Of a stretch of 64,000 nucleotides of DNA, positions 23,960 through 34,736 are shown piece after piece; positions within the stretch are counted from its first letter, which is position 1; each line of letters begins with the position of its first letter. The position numbers and the translations under genes are program-made. Source of the DNA: Aureimonas altamirensis. Its GTDB lineage: Bacteria > Pseudomonadota > Alphaproteobacteria > Rhizobiales > Rhizobiaceae. The notes beneath the pieces are model-generated. The model searched no databases. It was not told the origin of the DNA and was given only the letters and a program-made list of their open reading frames with translations. The stretch spans positions 248,001-312,000 of the forward strand of contig NZ_BBWQ01000011.1 in the NCBI RefSeq assembly GCF_001463885.1, written 5' to 3'.

Positions 23960-26545
23960 TTACTGAGCCCTCAGAAGCCTTTCCAGATAATCGCGCTCCT
24001 GCTGGGGTGACAGCCTGTCGCCCAGCTTCTCGCGGATCTGGTCCAGGATGCGCCTTGCGCGCTGAATGTCGATCTCGTCGGGTATGTCGACATCCTGACC
24101 GAAATCCGGGCCCTGCGTCTGGCGTTGCCGGCCCAGCGGATCGCGGCCGGACCGCTGCTCGCCGGGCGCCGCACCCGGCCCCATCGTGCCGCCCTGCTGC
24201 TGGCCACCCTGCCCCGGCTGCCCCTGCATGGCCTCCTGCATTTGCCGCATCATGTCCTGCGCGCCTTCGCGCAATGCCTGCAGGGCTTCTCCCTGCCGGT
24301 CCACGGCTTCGCCGTCGCTGCCACGGCCGAGGGCGCCCTCTGCCTGGCCCATCGCCTCGTCGGCGCGCCCCATGCCTTTGCCGGGTTCGAGCCCGGACTC
24401 TTCCATCTGCTGCCGGAGCGCCTCCAGCCTTTCCTGCAACTGGCCCTGCCGCCGTTGCAGATCCTCCATCTGTTGGCGCAGCTCCTCGGCAGACGGAGGC
24501 TGCTGGCCCTCGCCTCCCTGCGCGCCCGGTGGCTGCGGCATTCCTTCCATGCCCTCCTGCATCTGCCGACGCAGGTCTTCGCGGCCCAGTTCGAATGTCT
24601 GGTCCATCAACTGCTGTTGCTGCTGCAGCAACTCGCCCATTTCGTTCATCTGCTGCTGCATTGGGCTCTCGCCCTGCGGCTGCTGCTGTCCCGGTTGGGC
24701 CATCTGCAGATTGTTCATCATGTCCTGCAACTCGGACAAAAGCTGCTGCGCCGCCTCGCGCGAACCGGAGCGCGCCAGATCCTCGATCCGGTCCATCATA
24801 CGCTGCAGATCCTGCGGGCTGATCTCCTGAGCATTGTCCATCTGGCCCAGATTCTGCGGCGGCTGGTTGCGCATGGCCTCTGCCATGGCCTGCATGAACT
24901 CCTGCATCGCCTCGCGCAATTCCTGCATCAGCTCGGCGATTTCCTCTTCCGAAGCGCCGTTCTGCAGGGCTTCCGACAGGGCCTGCTGGGCATCGCGAAG
25001 GCGGCGCTCCGCAAAGGACAGGTTGCCCTGCTCGATGCCGAGCGCGATCTCCCACAGGAAGTCGACCGCCGAGCGAAGGTCGTCGTCGTTGGCTGCATGG
25101 GCGATGCGCTCGCGCGCCGCGCGCAGGGCCAGATAATCGGCGGTGCGCGGGATGAAGCTGTCGGCATGCAGCGTGACGGCATCGATCAGATCGACCACGC
25201 GCCGGGCTGCGTTCGCATCCAGCGCCAGGATACGGCGTTGTTCAACCACGGCACGCGCCAGCGGGTTGTTGAAGGGGCGCTGCGGAAGCACAAGCTCCAT
25301 AGGGTCGGAACGGCCCTCCTGCCCGGCATCGTCCCGCGCCGCCAGGGTCATCCGCACGGCTGCCCCTGCATAGGGGCTATCCACCAGATTGGCCGATGTC
25401 CGCCCCTTGGCAACGCCCTTCGTGCGTCTCGGCATGGCAAGGTTGATCGATGGCGGCTCGATCAGCGGACGGGCGTTCTCGGCCACGTCCACCGGCTCGA
25501 TCAATGCCTGCCCCTGTGGCGCCCCGTAATCATCCTCCACCGTGAAGCCGATTTCCAATGCGCCATTGCGCGCGGAACGCGGCTCGCCGTCGAAGGCGAT
25601 GACGGGCACGGTATCCGGGACGACGTCGAACTGCCACGCGCCGAGCGTCCGGAACCGGGTTTCCACCGCCACCGCGCCGGAGCGATCCAGCGCAAACTCG
25701 TATTCGGCAGGCCCGGAGGTTGGCGCCGGCAAAGCGGCTTCGCCATCCGCAGGCGTGTCAACTGCCTGCGGAACGATCTCGGCTTCGGCGGCGTCGGCCG
25801 CCCGGAAGCTCATATCGACGCCGCTGCCGTCCGATACGCGAACAGACAGAACGCTGCCCGCCGGCACGCCGAACGGACCGGAATCCTCCGCCCCGGTCAG
25901 GAAGATGGGGGCCCGGCCCGTATAACCGGGCGGCGTCACCCAGGCGTCGACGCGTGCCGCAGCCAGTACGGTGCCTTCAAGCGGCGTCGTGGCATCGGAG
26001 ATACGGCCACCGCCCGGCCCGAAGGAATAGGCGAAGGCCGTCACGACGCCGAGGGCGACAAGGACGCGCAGCCCATAAGGGTCCAGACGTTCCGTCCGCG
26101 TATTGGGAAGCCCGCCGGTCAGCCCGGTCAAACGCTCGGCCATGCGCTTCTGGTGAATTCGCCACAGCGCCATGGAGACCGGATCGTCACCCAGCGCGCG
26201 CTCTTCCTGGGCGCGCAGCGGCTGGTTGGCAAGGTGGCTTGCCTCTTCCACACGCGCCGTCACGGCGGCCGCGCCGGGCAGACGCAGGTGCCGGTTGCGC
26301 CATGCCAGCCAAAGCGCCGCAAGGCAGAGCGTGGTTAAAACGGCAATGCGCGCCGGTGCCGGCATGGCGGCGAAGATGCCCGTCCAGGCCAGGATGAGGA
26401 ACAGGCCGACAAGGCCCGACAGGCCAAGGACGAGCGGCCAGAACCGTTCGACCGCGATCGAGAACCAGGCCGACAATCGGGCCGGTATGAAGCCTGTTCC
26501 GCCGCCCTGTCCGCGGTTCTGGTCGTTGCTGTCGGCTGGTGCCAT
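23960..26545 (-). CDS. TIGR02302 (DUF4175) low-complexity membrane protein
   Basis: This large alphaproteobacterial membrane protein of unknown function has about 861 residues. Two transmembrane helices lie near residues 25-75 and another near 165-185. A beta-rich periplasmic-like region follows (GRAPIFLTGAEDSGPFGVPAG and onwards), then a long Gln/Glu/Met-rich coiled segment from about 530 to 770 with many QQQ runs. The C-terminal block IPDEIDIQRARRILDQIREK is the conserved family tail. The ATG at 26545 has GAAGG eight bases upstream; a GTG at 26584 is an alternative. The low-complexity part also creates long spurious frames on the opposite strand. Confidence 0.9.
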   Translation of the reverse strand: MAPADSNDQNRGQGGGTGFIPARLSAWFSIAVERFWPLVLGLSGLVGLFLILAWTGIFAAMPAPARIAVLTTLCLAALWLAWRNRHLRLPGAAAVTARVEEASHLANQPLRAQEERALGDDPVSMALWRIHQKRMAERLTGLTGGLPNTRTERLDPYGLRVLVALGVVTAFAYSFGPGGGRISDATTPLEGTVLAAARVDAWVTPPGYTGRAPIFLTGAEDSGPFGVPAGSVLSVRVSDGSGVDMSFRAADAAEAEIVPQAVDTPADGEAALPAPTSGPAEYEFALDRSGAVAVETRFRTLGAWQFDVVPDTVPVIAFDGEPRSARNGALEIGFTVEDDYGAPQGQALIEPVDVAENARPLIEPPSINLAMPRRTKGVAKGRTSANLVDSPYAGAAVRMTLAARDDAGQEGRSDPMELVLPQRPFNNPLARAVVEQRRILALDANAARRVVDLIDAVTLHADSFIPRTADYLALRAARERIAHAANDDDLRSAVDFLWEIALGIEQGNLSFAERRLRDAQQALSEALQNGASEEEIAELMQELREAMQEFMQAMAEAMRNQPPQNLGQMDNAQEISPQDLQRMMDRIEDLARSGSREAAQQLLSELQDMMNNLQMAQPGQQQPQGESPMQQQMNEMGELLQQQQQLMDQTFELGREDLRRQMQEGMEGMPQPPGAQGGEGQQPPSAEELRQQMEDLQRRQGQLQERLEALRQQMEESGLEPGKGMGRADEAMGQAEGALGRGSDGEAVDRQGEALQALREGAQDMMRQMQEAMQGQPGQGGQQQGGTMGPGAAPGEQRSGRDPLGRQRQTQGPDFGQDVDIPDEIDIQRARRILDQIREKLGDRLSPQQERDYLERLLRAQ

Positions 26546-26646
26546 GGCGCGGGCCTTCGTTCCGGCGGCTGGATCGGGCGGCACGCCGCCCTGACCGAAG
26601 CTTACCAGCTTTTAAGGCGAAGGCGAGGCGCGCGCCGTGCTTGCCG

Positions 26647-27912
26647 TCAAAGCCAGGGCGGAATGCGGTCGAGTCCGATCAACTCTTCGAGCGTCTGCCG
26701 TGGCCGCACCGCATGGAAGGCATCGCCCTTGACGAGAACCTCGGCGATAAGGGGTCGGGTATTGTACGTCCCGGACTGGACGGCCCCGTAGGCGCCGGCC
26801 GTCGAGACATAGACGAGGTCGCCTGCCTTCAACTCCGGCAAGTCCCGGTCCCGCGCGAAGAAATCGCCGCTCTCGCACACCGGCCCCACCACATCCACGC
26901 GCTGCGCCGGTGCCCCTGCCGCCGGCTCGATCACCGGGGCGATATCGTGCCAGGCATCGTAGAGGGTCGGGCGGATCAGGTCGTTCATTGCCCCGTCGAC
27001 GATGACGAAGGTGCGCCCGCTTTCGCGTTTCACATAGATGACACGCGCAACCAGAATGCCGGCATTGCCGGCGATCAGGCGCCCCGGCTCGAAGATCACG
27101 CGCGTACCGAGATCGCGCACATGGCGCTTGACGATCGCGGCATAGGCGGGCGGCTCCGGGGGCGGGTTATTGTCCCGCTTGTAGGGCACGCCGAGGCCGC
27201 CACCCAGATCCACATGCGAAATCTGGTGGCCAAGCGCGCGCAGCCGGCGAACAAGGGCGGCCAGACGGCCGAACGCCTCGTCGAATGGCTCCAGCTCGGT
27301 GATCTGGCTGCCGATATGCATATCGATGCCCGACACCTTCAGCCCGGGCAGCCGCGCGGCGAGATCGTACACCTCTTCTGCACGGTCGAAGGCGATGCCG
27401 AACTTGTCGGCCTTCTTGCCGGTGGAGATCTTGGCGTGCGTACGCGCATCGACATCCGGGTTGATGCGGCACGAGATGTGCGCAACGCGCCCGGACGCCG
27501 CCGCCTGCCCCGAGATCGCCTCCAGCTCGGGTTCGGACTCCACGTTGAAGCAGAAGATGCCCGCATCGAGGGCGGCCTCGATCTCGGCGTCCGTCTTGCC
27601 CACCCCGGAAAACATGATCCGTTCGGCTGGAATGCCGGCCATCAGAGCCCGCTTCAACTCGCCGCCGGACACCACGTCGGCGCCCGCGCCCAATGCCGCC
27701 AGCGTTCTCAGCACGGCCTGGTTGGAATTGGCCTTCATGGCGTAACAGACGAGCGCGTCGATATCGGAGAAGGCCTCCGCGAAGACGCGGTAATGCCGCT
27801 CCAGCGTCGCCGTGGAATAGCAATAGAAGGGCGTGCCGACAGAGTCCGCAATGCTGCGGATATCGACATCCTCGGCGTGCAGGACGCCGTCGACATAGTC
27901 AAAGTGGTTCAT
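26647..27912 (-). CDS. lysA: diaminopimelate decarboxylase
   Basis: This PLP enzyme catalyses the last step of lysine synthesis, meso-diaminopimelate to L-lysine. It has 421 residues, normal for the family. The PLP lysine is Lys60 in CYAMKANSN. HIGSQI near residues 202-207 and the Gly-rich phosphate loop VDLGGGLGVPY are present, and Cys346 in CESGDFF is the second active-site residue. It lies 22 bases after a LptM-like lipoprotein gene and downstream of argH, all on the minus strand. Confidence 0.96.
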   Translation of the reverse strand: MNHFDYVDGVLHAEDVDIRSIADSVGTPFYCYSTATLERHYRVFAEAFSDIDALVCYAMKANSNQAVLRTLAALGAGADVVSGGELKRALMAGIPAERIMFSGVGKTDAEIEAALDAGIFCFNVESEPELEAISGQAAASGRVAHISCRINPDVDARTHAKISTGKKADKFGIAFDRAEEVYDLAARLPGLKVSGIDMHIGSQITELEPFDEAFGRLAALVRRLRALGHQISHVDLGGGLGVPYKRDNNPPPEPPAYAAIVKRHVRDLGTRVIFEPGRLIAGNAGILVARVIYVKRESGRTFVIVDGAMNDLIRPTLYDAWHDIAPVIEPAAGAPAQRVDVVGPVCESGDFFARDRDLPELKAGDLVYVSTAGAYGAVQSGTYNTRPLIAEVLVKGDAFHAVRPRQTLEELIGLDRIPPWL

Positions 27913-27934
27913 GGCGCGCTTTTTATATGGATCG

Positions 27935-28189
27935 TCAGTTCAACAGGCCGTCGAGGAGGAAGCGCCGCTCCGGCGCGCCGGGATTGCGTGTCACCTCTTT
28001 CGGCACCACCGACGTCTCGGACGAGCGATTGGTGATTGCGGGTGCGCGCGCCAACCCGTTGCCGTCCGGCGCGATGACATAGGGCCGTGCCGGCTGGCCC
28101 TCAGGCGTCGGCGGCACCGGCAGGTTCTTGCGTCCGCAGGCGGCGAGGCCGAGCATCAGTGCCAAGCTTACAAGGATCATTACGCGCAT
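27935..28189 (-). CDS. LptM-like small lipoprotein
   Basis: This 84-residue lipoprotein has a signal peptide and the lipobox LAAC, so Cys18 is the lipidated residue. CGRKNLPVPPTPEGQ just after it matches the short conserved block of LptM/YifL proteins, which help oxidative maturation of the LPS translocon subunit LptD. The position next to a diaminopimelate-pathway gene (lysA here, dapF in E. coli) supports the assignment. The rest of the protein is a disordered Pro-rich tail. Confidence 0.8.
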   Translation of the reverse strand: MRVMILVSLALMLGLAACGRKNLPVPPTPEGQPARPYVIAPDGNGLARAPAITNRSSETSVVPKEVTRNPGAPERRFLLDGLLN

Positions 28190-28212
28190 CGCCCATCACT
28201 CCAGATCAGAAA

Positions 28213-29613
28213 TCACTCGCCCGTGGATAGGCGTTGCTGCCAATAGGCAACCTGTTGGCGCACATTGTCGGGGGCCGTGCCGCCGAAGCTCTTGCGGCTG
28301 GCCACCGATGAATCGACCGACAGCACATCGAAGACCTCGGGCCCGATCCGCTCGTCGATCTCCTGCAGGGCTTCCAGCGGCAGATCCTCGAGCGCGACCT
28401 TACGCGATTCCGCCAGAGCCACCACCCGGCCCGTCACATGATGCGCCTCGCGGAAAGGCAGGCCCGCGCCGCGCACCAGGAAATCGGCGAGATCGGTGGC
28501 GGTAGAGAAGCCGGCGCCGGCGGCGGCGCGCATCCGGGCCACGTTCACCTCGAGGTCACGGACCATGCCCGTCATGGCCGAAAGGGCCAGCGACAGCGAG
28601 TCGATGGCGTCGAAGACCTGCTCCTTGTCTTCCTGCATATCCTTCGAATAGGACAGCGGCAGCCCCTTCATCACCGTCAGCAGCGCCACGAGCCCGCCAT
28701 TGATGCGGCCGTTCTTGGCGCGCACCAGTTCGGCGGCATCGGGATTCTTCTTCTGGGGCATGATGGACGAGCCGGTCGAGAAGGCGTCCGACAGGCGCAC
28801 GAAATCGAATTGCGGCGTAGACCAGATGACGATCTCTTCCGCCAGACGCGACAGGTGCATGGCCGTCATGGCGGCCAGGGCCAGAAACTCGATGGCGAAA
28901 TCGCGGTCGGAGACGGAATCCAGCGAGTTGCGGGTCGGCTCGCGGAAGCCGAGGTCTTGCGCCGTGCGATGCCGGTCGATCGGGAAGCCGGTGCCGGCCA
29001 GTGCCGCCGCACCGAGCGGCGATTCGTCCATGCGGCGCAGGGCGTCCCGCACGCGGGAGCGGTCGCGGCCCGCCATCTCCACATAGGCGAGGCAGTGATG
29101 GCCGAAGGTCACGGGCTGGGCCGCCTGCAGATGGGTAAAGCCCGGCATGACGGTTGCCGCATGCTCCTGCGCGCGGGCCAGCAGCGCGCCCATATAGGCG
29201 CTCAGTCCGGCTTCCAGCTCCTGCAGGGCACGCTTGACGTAGAGGCGGAAATCCACGGCCACCTGGTCGTTCCGCGAGCGGGCGGTATGCAGGCGGCCGG
29301 CCGCCGGGCCGATCAGCTCGGCCAGCCGCGCCTCGATATTCATGTGGATGTCTTCGCGCTCGCGCGAGAAGGAGAAGCGCCCCTCCTCGATCTCGGCACG
29401 GATCTCGGTCAGGCCCTTGTGAATGGCCGCCGCATCCTCTGCCGAAATGATGCCGTTTTCGGCCAGCATGGCGGCATGGGCCATCGACCCTGCGATATCC
29501 TCGCGGTAAAGCCTCTTGTCGAAGTCGATGGAAGCGTTGATGGCCTCCATGATCGCGTCCGGCCCCTGTGCGAACCGGCCGCCCCACATTTCGTTGCCAG
29601 GCTTTTTGGTCAT
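28213..29613 (-). CDS. argH: argininosuccinate lyase
   Basis: This enzyme cleaves argininosuccinate to arginine and fumarate, the last step of arginine synthesis. It has 466 residues. The fumarase/lyase signature [11 protein letters not shown] is at residues 281-291, and TARSRNDQV and the catalytic-loop region AGTGFPIDR are present. The ATG at 29613 has AGGAG six bases ahead; a far longer reading frame to 30537 runs through tlpA on the other strand and is rejected. It diverges from tlpA with 39 bases between the starts. The lptM-like gene follows 23 bases downstream. Confidence 0.96.
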   Translation of the reverse strand: MTKKPGNEMWGGRFAQGPDAIMEAINASIDFDKRLYREDIAGSMAHAAMLAENGIISAEDAAAIHKGLTEIRAEIEEGRFSFSREREDIHMNIEARLAELIGPAAGRLHTARSRNDQVAVDFRLYVKRALQELEAGLSAYMGALLARAQEHAATVMPGFTHLQAAQPVTFGHHCLAYVEMAGRDRSRVRDALRRMDESPLGAAALAGTGFPIDRHRTAQDLGFREPTRNSLDSVSDRDFAIEFLALAAMTAMHLSRLAEEIVIWSTPQFDFVRLSDAFSTGSSIMPQKKNPDAAELVRAKNGRINGGLVALLTVMKGLPLSYSKDMQEDKEQVFDAIDSLSLALSAMTGMVRDLEVNVARMRAAAGAGFSTATDLADFLVRGAGLPFREAHHVTGRVVALAESRKVALEDLPLEALQEIDERIGPEVFDVLSVDSSVASRKSFGGTAPDNVRQQVAYWQQRLSTGE

Positions 29614-29652
29614 TCCGGTCTCCTGGCTCATGCGTCCTGAAGGTTTTTCATC

Positions 29653-30333
29653 ATGCAGTCGTCGCCGCAGCAACCGTCCCCCGGCAAGGAGCCGCGCAAG
29701 CGCTCGCTTTTCAGCTTCGGCACGTTGGCGCTCTTTGCCGGCGTCGCGGCCGGCGCCTTTGGCGTATACGTGATCGAAAGCCGCTCTGGCAACGAAGTTG
29801 CAGGCAATTGCCCCGTCGACGATCAGTTGAAGGCGCGGATCGACGCGGCGGCGCGCGGCGAAGTGGCGGCGATGGTGGCCATGGACACACCCTTCGACGC
29901 CACCGCGCTGGCCTTCAAGGATGCGGACGGCGTGCAGACCAGCATCGGCGCGATGGCCGGGCAGACGCTGCTCGTCAATTTGTGGGCAACGTGGTGCGTG
30001 CCCTGCCGAGTCGAGATGCCCGAGCTCGACCGTCTCCAAGCGGAAGCGGGCAGCGACGCCTTCGCGGTGGTGCCGATCAACCTGGATCTCGGGGAGAGCG
30101 ACAAGCCGCAGGCCTTCTATGACGAGATCGGGTTGACCCATCTGCCCATGTACCGCGACGAGACGCTGAAACTCTTCAACGATTTGAAGGGCAACGGGGT
30201 GGCCTTCGGCATGCCGGTGACCATGCTCGTCGACAGCACGGGCTGTGCCCGCGGCGTCATGAACGGACCGGCCGAATGGGCGGGCGCGGATGCGCGCGCC
30301 CTGATCGATGCCTTCATGTCGGCGGGCGGCTGA
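29653..30333 (+). CDS. tlpA: TlpA-type periplasmic thiol:disulfide reductase
   Basis: This membrane-anchored thioredoxin-fold protein of 226 residues faces the periplasm. One transmembrane helix (residues 20-41) follows a basic N-terminus, and the redox site is WCVPC, with Cys115 and Cys118. Additional Cys at 53 and near 195 (STGCARG) are present. TlpA reductants keep thiols reduced for cytochrome c and cytochrome oxidase assembly in rhizobia, so it could serve the XoxG cytochrome elsewhere in this window. The argH-tlpA pair is a usual rhizobial neighbourhood. It ends at a strong bidirectional terminator. Confidence 0.9.
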   Translation: MQSSPQQPSPGKEPRKRSLFSFGTLALFAGVAAGAFGVYVIESRSGNEVAGNCPVDDQLKARIDAAARGEVAAMVAMDTPFDATALAFKDADGVQTSIGAMAGQTLLVNLWATWCVPCRVEMPELDRLQAEAGSDAFAVVPINLDLGESDKPQAFYDEIGLTHLPMYRDETLKLFNDLKGNGVAFGMPVTMLVDSTGCARGVMNGPAEWAGADARALIDAFMSAGG

Positions 30334-30376
30334 CGCCCTCCACGATCGCACCGGACGTTCCAGTGCCTGAATGCGA

Positions 30377-30400
30377 AAAGGCCGGGTTTCCCCGGCCTTT
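30377..30400. terminator. bidirectional terminator between tlpA and pnp
   Basis: A perfect 10-bp stem (AAAGGCCGGG with CCCGGCCTTT) encloses a TTTC loop. Each arm ends in an A/T run, so it can stop transcription from tlpA rightward and from pnp leftward. The convergent gene arrangement fits. Confidence 0.85.
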
Positions 30401-30425
30401 CCAATAGTCTCGACGCAGTCGCAGC

Positions 30426-32558
30426 TTACGCCGCGTCTTCCGCGTCCTTGCCGATTTCCTGGCCGGAAGTCTGGTCGACGACCTTCATCGACAGGCGGAC
30501 CTTGCCGCGCTCGTCGAAGCCCATCAGCTTGACCCAAACCTTGTCGCCTTCCTTGACGACGTCGGTCGTCTTGGCGACGCGGTCGGCGCCGAGCTGGCTG
30601 ATATGGACGAGACCATCGCGCGAACCGAAGAAGTTGACGAATGCGCCGAACTCAACCGTCTTGACGACCGTGCCCTCATAGACGCCGCCGACTTCCGGCT
30701 CCGCCACGATGGAGTGGATCCACTTGCGGGCCGCCTCGATCTCCTTGCCGGAGGAAGAGGCGATCTTCACCGTGCCGTCGTCCTCGATGTTGATCTTGGC
30801 GCCGGTCTTCTCGACGATCTCGCGGATCACCTTGCCGCCGGAACCGATCACGTCGCGGATCTTGTCGGTCGGAATCTGCATCACTTCGATGCGCGGAGCG
30901 AACTCGCCCAGCTCGGAGCGGCTCTGGGACAGGGCCTTGGCCATCTCACCCAGGATGTGGATACGTCCACCGCGGGCCTGCTCGAGGGCGATCTTCATGA
31001 TCTCCTCGGTGATGCCCTGGATCTTGATGTCCATCTGGAGCGAGGTGATGCCCTCGTCCGTGCCGGCCACCTTGAAATCCATGTCGCCGAGGTGATCCTC
31101 GTCGCCCAGGATATCGGACAGAACGGCGAAGCGCTCGTCTTCCTTGATGAGGCCCATGGCGATACCCGCAACCGGACGGCCAAGCGGCACACCGGCATCC
31201 ATCAGCGCCAGCGAGGTGCCGCACACCGTGGCCATCGACGAGGAGCCGTTGGATTCGGTGACTTCGGAGACGACGCGCAGCGTGTAGGGGAAGGCTTCCT
31301 TGGCCGGCAGCATCGGGCGGATCGCCCGCCAGGCCAGCTTGCCATGGCCGATTTCGCGGCGGCCGGGCGAGCCCATGCGGCCCGTCTCGCCCACCGAATA
31401 GGGCGGGAAGTTGTAGTGAAGAAGGAAGGTTTCCTTGTAGGTGCCGGTCAGCGAGTCGACATACTGCTCGTCCTCGCCGGTGCCGAGCGTCGCCACCACG
31501 AGGGCCTGCGTCTCACCACGTGTGAACAGGGCCGAGCCGTGCGTGCGCGGCAGAAGGCCGGCTTCCGCGACGATCGGGCGGACCGTGTCGAGGCTGCGGC
31601 CGTCGATGCGGCTCTTGGTGTCGAGGATGTTCCAGCGCACGATCTTGGCCTGGAGCTCCTTGAAGACCGAGCCGATCTCTTCCTTGGTGAAGCGCGGGGC
31701 TTCATCGCCCTCGGGCAGGAAATGCGCCGAGACCTTCGCCTTGACGGCGTCGACGGCGGCATAGCGGGCCTGCTTGTCGGTGATCTTGTAGGCGTCGCGC
31801 AGTTCGGTTTCGGCCAGCTTCAGCATCTCGCCCTCGAGGGCGGAGAAGTCCGGGGCGGAATGATCGCGCGGCTCCTTGGCTGCATGTTCGGCAAGCTGGA
31901 TGATCGCGTCGATCACCGGCTGGAAGCCGCGATGACCGAACATCACGGCGCCGAGCATCGTCTCTTCGTCGAGTTCCTGCGCTTCCGACTCTACCATCAG
32001 GACGGCGTCCTGCGTGCCGGCGACGACGAGATCCAGCTTGGACTCGACCATTTCGTCGACATGGGGGTTCAGCTTGAACTCACCGCCGATGAGGCCCACG
32101 CGCGCCGCGCCGATGGGGCCCATGAAGGGCACGCCCGACAGCGTCAGCGCGGCAGAAGCGGCAACCATCGACACGATGTCCGGATCGTTCTCGAGGTCGT
32201 GCTGCAGAACGGTGATCACGACCTGCGTGTCGTTCTTGTAGCCCTCGGCGAAGAGCGGACGGATCGGGCGGTCGATCAGGCGGGAGACGAGCGTCTCCTT
32301 CTCGGAGGGGCGGCCTTCGCGCTTGAAGTAACCACCCGGGATGCGACCGGCCGCAAAGGCCTTTTCCTGGTAGTTGACGGTCAGCGGGAAGAAGTCGAAG
32401 CCGGGCTTGGGCGCCTTGGCGGAGACGACGGTCGCCAGGACCGTGGTTTCGCCGTAGGTGGCCAGGACGGCGCCGTCGGCCTGACGGGCGATCTTGCCCG
32501 TCTCAAGCGTCAGCGGGCGGCCGGCCCATTCGATTTCCACTTTATGGGTGTTGAACAT
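30426..32558 (-). CDS. pnp: polyribonucleotide nucleotidyltransferase (PNPase)
   Basis: This 3'-5' phosphorolytic RNA-degrading enzyme of the degradosome has 710 residues. Two RNase PH-like domains (the first starting [11 protein letters not shown], the second with [10 protein letters not shown]) flank an all-alpha region. A KH domain ([18 protein letters not shown]) lies near residues 565-582, followed by an S1 domain ([18 protein letters not shown]) from about 630. The ATG at 32558 is the family start; an extension to 32747 crosses the rpsO-pnp gap and is rejected. The classical rpsO-pnp order is kept, with a 198-base gap where RNase processing or pnp autoregulation usually acts. Confidence 0.97.
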   Translation of the reverse strand: MFNTHKVEIEWAGRPLTLETGKIARQADGAVLATYGETTVLATVVSAKAPKPGFDFFPLTVNYQEKAFAAGRIPGGYFKREGRPSEKETLVSRLIDRPIRPLFAEGYKNDTQVVITVLQHDLENDPDIVSMVAASAALTLSGVPFMGPIGAARVGLIGGEFKLNPHVDEMVESKLDLVVAGTQDAVLMVESEAQELDEETMLGAVMFGHRGFQPVIDAIIQLAEHAAKEPRDHSAPDFSALEGEMLKLAETELRDAYKITDKQARYAAVDAVKAKVSAHFLPEGDEAPRFTKEEIGSVFKELQAKIVRWNILDTKSRIDGRSLDTVRPIVAEAGLLPRTHGSALFTRGETQALVVATLGTGEDEQYVDSLTGTYKETFLLHYNFPPYSVGETGRMGSPGRREIGHGKLAWRAIRPMLPAKEAFPYTLRVVSEVTESNGSSSMATVCGTSLALMDAGVPLGRPVAGIAMGLIKEDERFAVLSDILGDEDHLGDMDFKVAGTDEGITSLQMDIKIQGITEEIMKIALEQARGGRIHILGEMAKALSQSRSELGEFAPRIEVMQIPTDKIRDVIGSGGKVIREIVEKTGAKINIEDDGTVKIASSSGKEIEAARKWIHSIVAEPEVGGVYEGTVVKTVEFGAFVNFFGSRDGLVHISQLGADRVAKTTDVVKEGDKVWVKLMGFDERGKVRLSMKVVDQTSGQEIGKDAEDAA

Positions 32559-32720
32559 CGTTGAATCGTTCTCTTCTGATTGCCGCGGCGCAAGTGCGCC
32601 GCCGGCGTTCCGTTGGTTGGAAACGCACATGGGCAAGACGGCGGGAGGCTTCCACTGCGCCAGCGCGGCACAAGCATCCGGCAATCCTGCCCCATGGGCG
32701 CCTGGGGCAGATGTCGAAAG

Positions 32721-32745
32721 GGCGGGCTCCGTCAGGAAACCCGCC
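32721..32745 (-). terminator. hairpin after rpsO
   Basis: GGCGGG at 32721-32726 pairs with CCCGCC at 32740-32745. On the minus strand it begins 12 bases after the rpsO stop and is followed by CCTTTCG. It looks like a partial terminator or RNase-processed stem between rpsO and pnp. The weak U-tract suggests read-through into pnp. Confidence 0.55.
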
Positions 32746-32756
32746 ACTTTCAGTCT

Positions 32757-33026
32757 TTAGCGACGCAGGCCGAGGCGCGAGATCAGCGCCTGGTAGCGCT
32801 CTTCTTCGCGGCTCTTCAGGTAGTCGAGAAGACGACGACGCTGCGAGACCATCTTCAAAAGGCCGCGACGCGAGTGGTTGTCCTTCTTGTGGCCTTTGAA
32901 GTGCTCGGTCAGGTTGGCGATGCGCTCGGAAAGCAGGGCTACCTGCACTTCCGGCGAACCGGTATCGCCTTCCTTGGTCGCGAATTCCTTCATAAGCTCG
33001 GCCTTGCGCTCAAGCGTGATCGACAT
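32757..33026 (-). CDS. rpsO: 30S ribosomal protein S15
   Basis: This 89-residue primary 16S rRNA-binding protein is of standard length. The family signature runs through [19 protein letters not shown] near residues 38-56 and [10 protein letters not shown] afterwards. It is upstream of pnp and downstream of truB in the usual order, separated from truB by 163 bases, which probably hold its own promoter. Confidence 0.98.
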   Translation of the reverse strand: MSITLERKAELMKEFATKEGDTGSPEVQVALLSERIANLTEHFKGHKKDNHSRRGLLKMVSQRRRLLDYLKSREEERYQALISRLGLRR

Positions 33027-33189
33027 CGTGTTTCCCTTTCGTATTCAGGAGGGTCGGGACACCCAAAGCCGGGATGTCGTCCAGCATGGGTCGTTACTCG
33101 CTCTGGCCCGTGGGCCGGCGATCGGCGGGATATAAGCCAAAACGGTGCGAAATGCCAGCCCGCCCCATGCAGGCCGCATGACGCCGCCG

Positions 33190-34170
33190 TCAGCGCCCGC
33201 CGAAGACGCGGCGCGGATGGAAGGAGCCCTGTTCGATCGAGCCGATGGCGATCAGCCGGCCAAGCCCGGTGGCAAACGCTTCGTCGCAGAAAGCCGGCGC
33301 ATCGCGGCCGCGCAGCAGCACGGGGTTGCCCGACAGGACACGTGCCGACTGCTCGTCGCTGAGGCTGACCTCGTACAACTCGCCCAGCGCCTCGGAGGCG
33401 TCCAGGAGGTAATCGTCGAGCGGCGTGAAGTCCACGACGCGCGCCCGTGCGCCCGCCGTCACGGCCTCTTCGTCCAGCGTCTCGCGGCCCTCGTCGGCGG
33501 CGGCTTCCAGCTCTTCGAGCGTCACCATGTCGGCCTCGTCGAAGGCGCCGACGCTGAGCCGCCTGAGGTCGATCACATGACCGAAGCAGCCAAGGTCGCG
33601 GCCCATGTCGCGCGCCAGGGCACGCACATAGGTACCCTTGCCGCATTCCGCCTCGAAGACGGTTGTCTCGGCGTCGGGCATGGACACGATATCGAGCCGG
33701 TGGATCGTCACGCCGCGCGCGGCGATCTCGACCGATTCACCGCCCCGCGCAAGGTCGTAGGCCCGTTCGCCATCGATCTTGATGGCGGAGTACTGGGGCG
33801 GCACCTGCGAGATTTCGCCGCGATAGGCGTTCATCGCCTGCTCGATGTCCGTCTGTTGCGGACGCAGGTCGCTTGCCCGCAGCACCGGGCCCTCGGTATC
33901 GTCGGTTGCCGTCTCCGCGCCCCAGCGGACGGTGAAGCGGTAGACCTTCTGGCCATCCATGACATAGGGTACGGTCTTGGTCGCGTCGCCGAAGGCGATG
34001 GGCAACATGCCGGACGCCAGCGGATCCAACGTTCCGGCGTGGCCCGCCTTCTGCGCGAAATACAGCCATTTCAGCTTGGAGACCGCATCCGTCGAGCCGA
34101 GGCCCTTCGGCTTGTCCAGAATGACCCAGCCCGAAATCGGGCGCCCTTTGGGCTTGCCGCGGCGGGCCAT
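33190..34170 (-). CDS. truB: tRNA pseudouridine(55) synthase
   Basis: This enzyme converts U55 to pseudouridine in the T loop of tRNAs. It has 326 residues. The catalytic Asp is in [13 protein letters not shown] near residue 46. [16 protein letters not shown] and [12 protein letters not shown] are conserved, and a PUA-like C-terminal region follows. The ATG at 34170 overlaps the rbfA stop by one base (TGATG), so a longer reading from 34389 is rejected. Confidence 0.96.
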   Translation of the reverse strand: MARRGKPKGRPISGWVILDKPKGLGSTDAVSKLKWLYFAQKAGHAGTLDPLASGMLPIAFGDATKTVPYVMDGQKVYRFTVRWGAETATDDTEGPVLRASDLRPQQTDIEQAMNAYRGEISQVPPQYSAIKIDGERAYDLARGGESVEIAARGVTIHRLDIVSMPDAETTVFEAECGKGTYVRALARDMGRDLGCFGHVIDLRRLSVGAFDEADMVTLEELEAAADEGRETLDEEAVTAGARARVVDFTPLDDYLLDASEALGELYEVSLSDEQSARVLSGNPVLLRGRDAPAFCDEAFATGLGRLIAIGSIEQGSFHPRRVFGGR

Positions 34171-34598
34171 CAGCGTTGCTCCCCGCCGGTATCGTCCTCG
34201 TCCGCGTCGTCGAGATCGCGGGCGACGGCAGGCGAGCGCAGAATAGCGTCGATCCGGGCGAAATTGTCGAAACTGTCGTCGGCGCGAAAGCGGATATCGG
34301 GCATGTACTTCATCTGTCTGAGCGCGGGCGTGGCGCGGCCGCGCAGGTATTTGCGGTTCTGGTTCAGCGCGGCGACGAAAGGCTCGCAATCCTCCTGGCC
34401 AAGCACCGTCACATAGGCGGTCGCCAGTTTCAGGTCGGCCGTCATGCGGACTTCCGTAACGGACACCACTGCCCGCTCCAGAAGCGGATCGCGCAACTCG
34501 CCGCGTTGCAGAATTTCAGTCAGCGCGTGGCGAACCTTCTCGCCGACGCTGAGCTGGCGCTGCGAGGGCGCCTTGGAGGGATTGGGGCTTCGAGCCAT
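34170..34598 (-). CDS. rbfA: 30S ribosome-binding factor A
   Basis: This KH-fold protein matures the 5' end of 16S rRNA and supports cold adaptation. It has 142 residues. The core runs from [17 protein letters not shown] to [19 protein letters not shown], with an acidic Asp-rich tail typical of alphaproteobacteria. ATG at 34598 is the family start; a frame extended to 34700 has no ribosome site and no family similarity. Confidence 0.96.
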   Translation of the reverse strand: MARSPNPSKAPSQRQLSVGEKVRHALTEILQRGELRDPLLERAVVSVTEVRMTADLKLATAYVTVLGQEDCEPFVAALNQNRKYLRGRATPALRQMKYMPDIRFRADDSFDNFARIDAILRSPAVARDLDDADEDDTGGEQR

Positions 34599-34688
34599 GT
34601 TACGTCGTTCAGCCTGGCATGATGGAAACGGATGGACGCGCCCGCCGGCCATGCTGGCCGGGAGCAAAATCGAGCGATAACGGCAAGA

Positions 34689-34711
34689 GGCCCGGCGCAT
34701 GACGCCGGGCC
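34689..34711 (-). terminator. strong hairpin between infB and rbfA
   Basis: A perfect 9-bp stem (GGCCCGGCG at 34689-34697, CGCCGGGCC at 34703-34711) has a five-base loop, 26 bases beyond the infB stop. There is no clear U-run after it, so it may stabilise or attenuate the mRNA rather than fully end transcription before rbfA-truB. Confidence 0.5.
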
Positions 34712-34736
34712 GAAAGCATTGCCGCCAGTGACGCCC

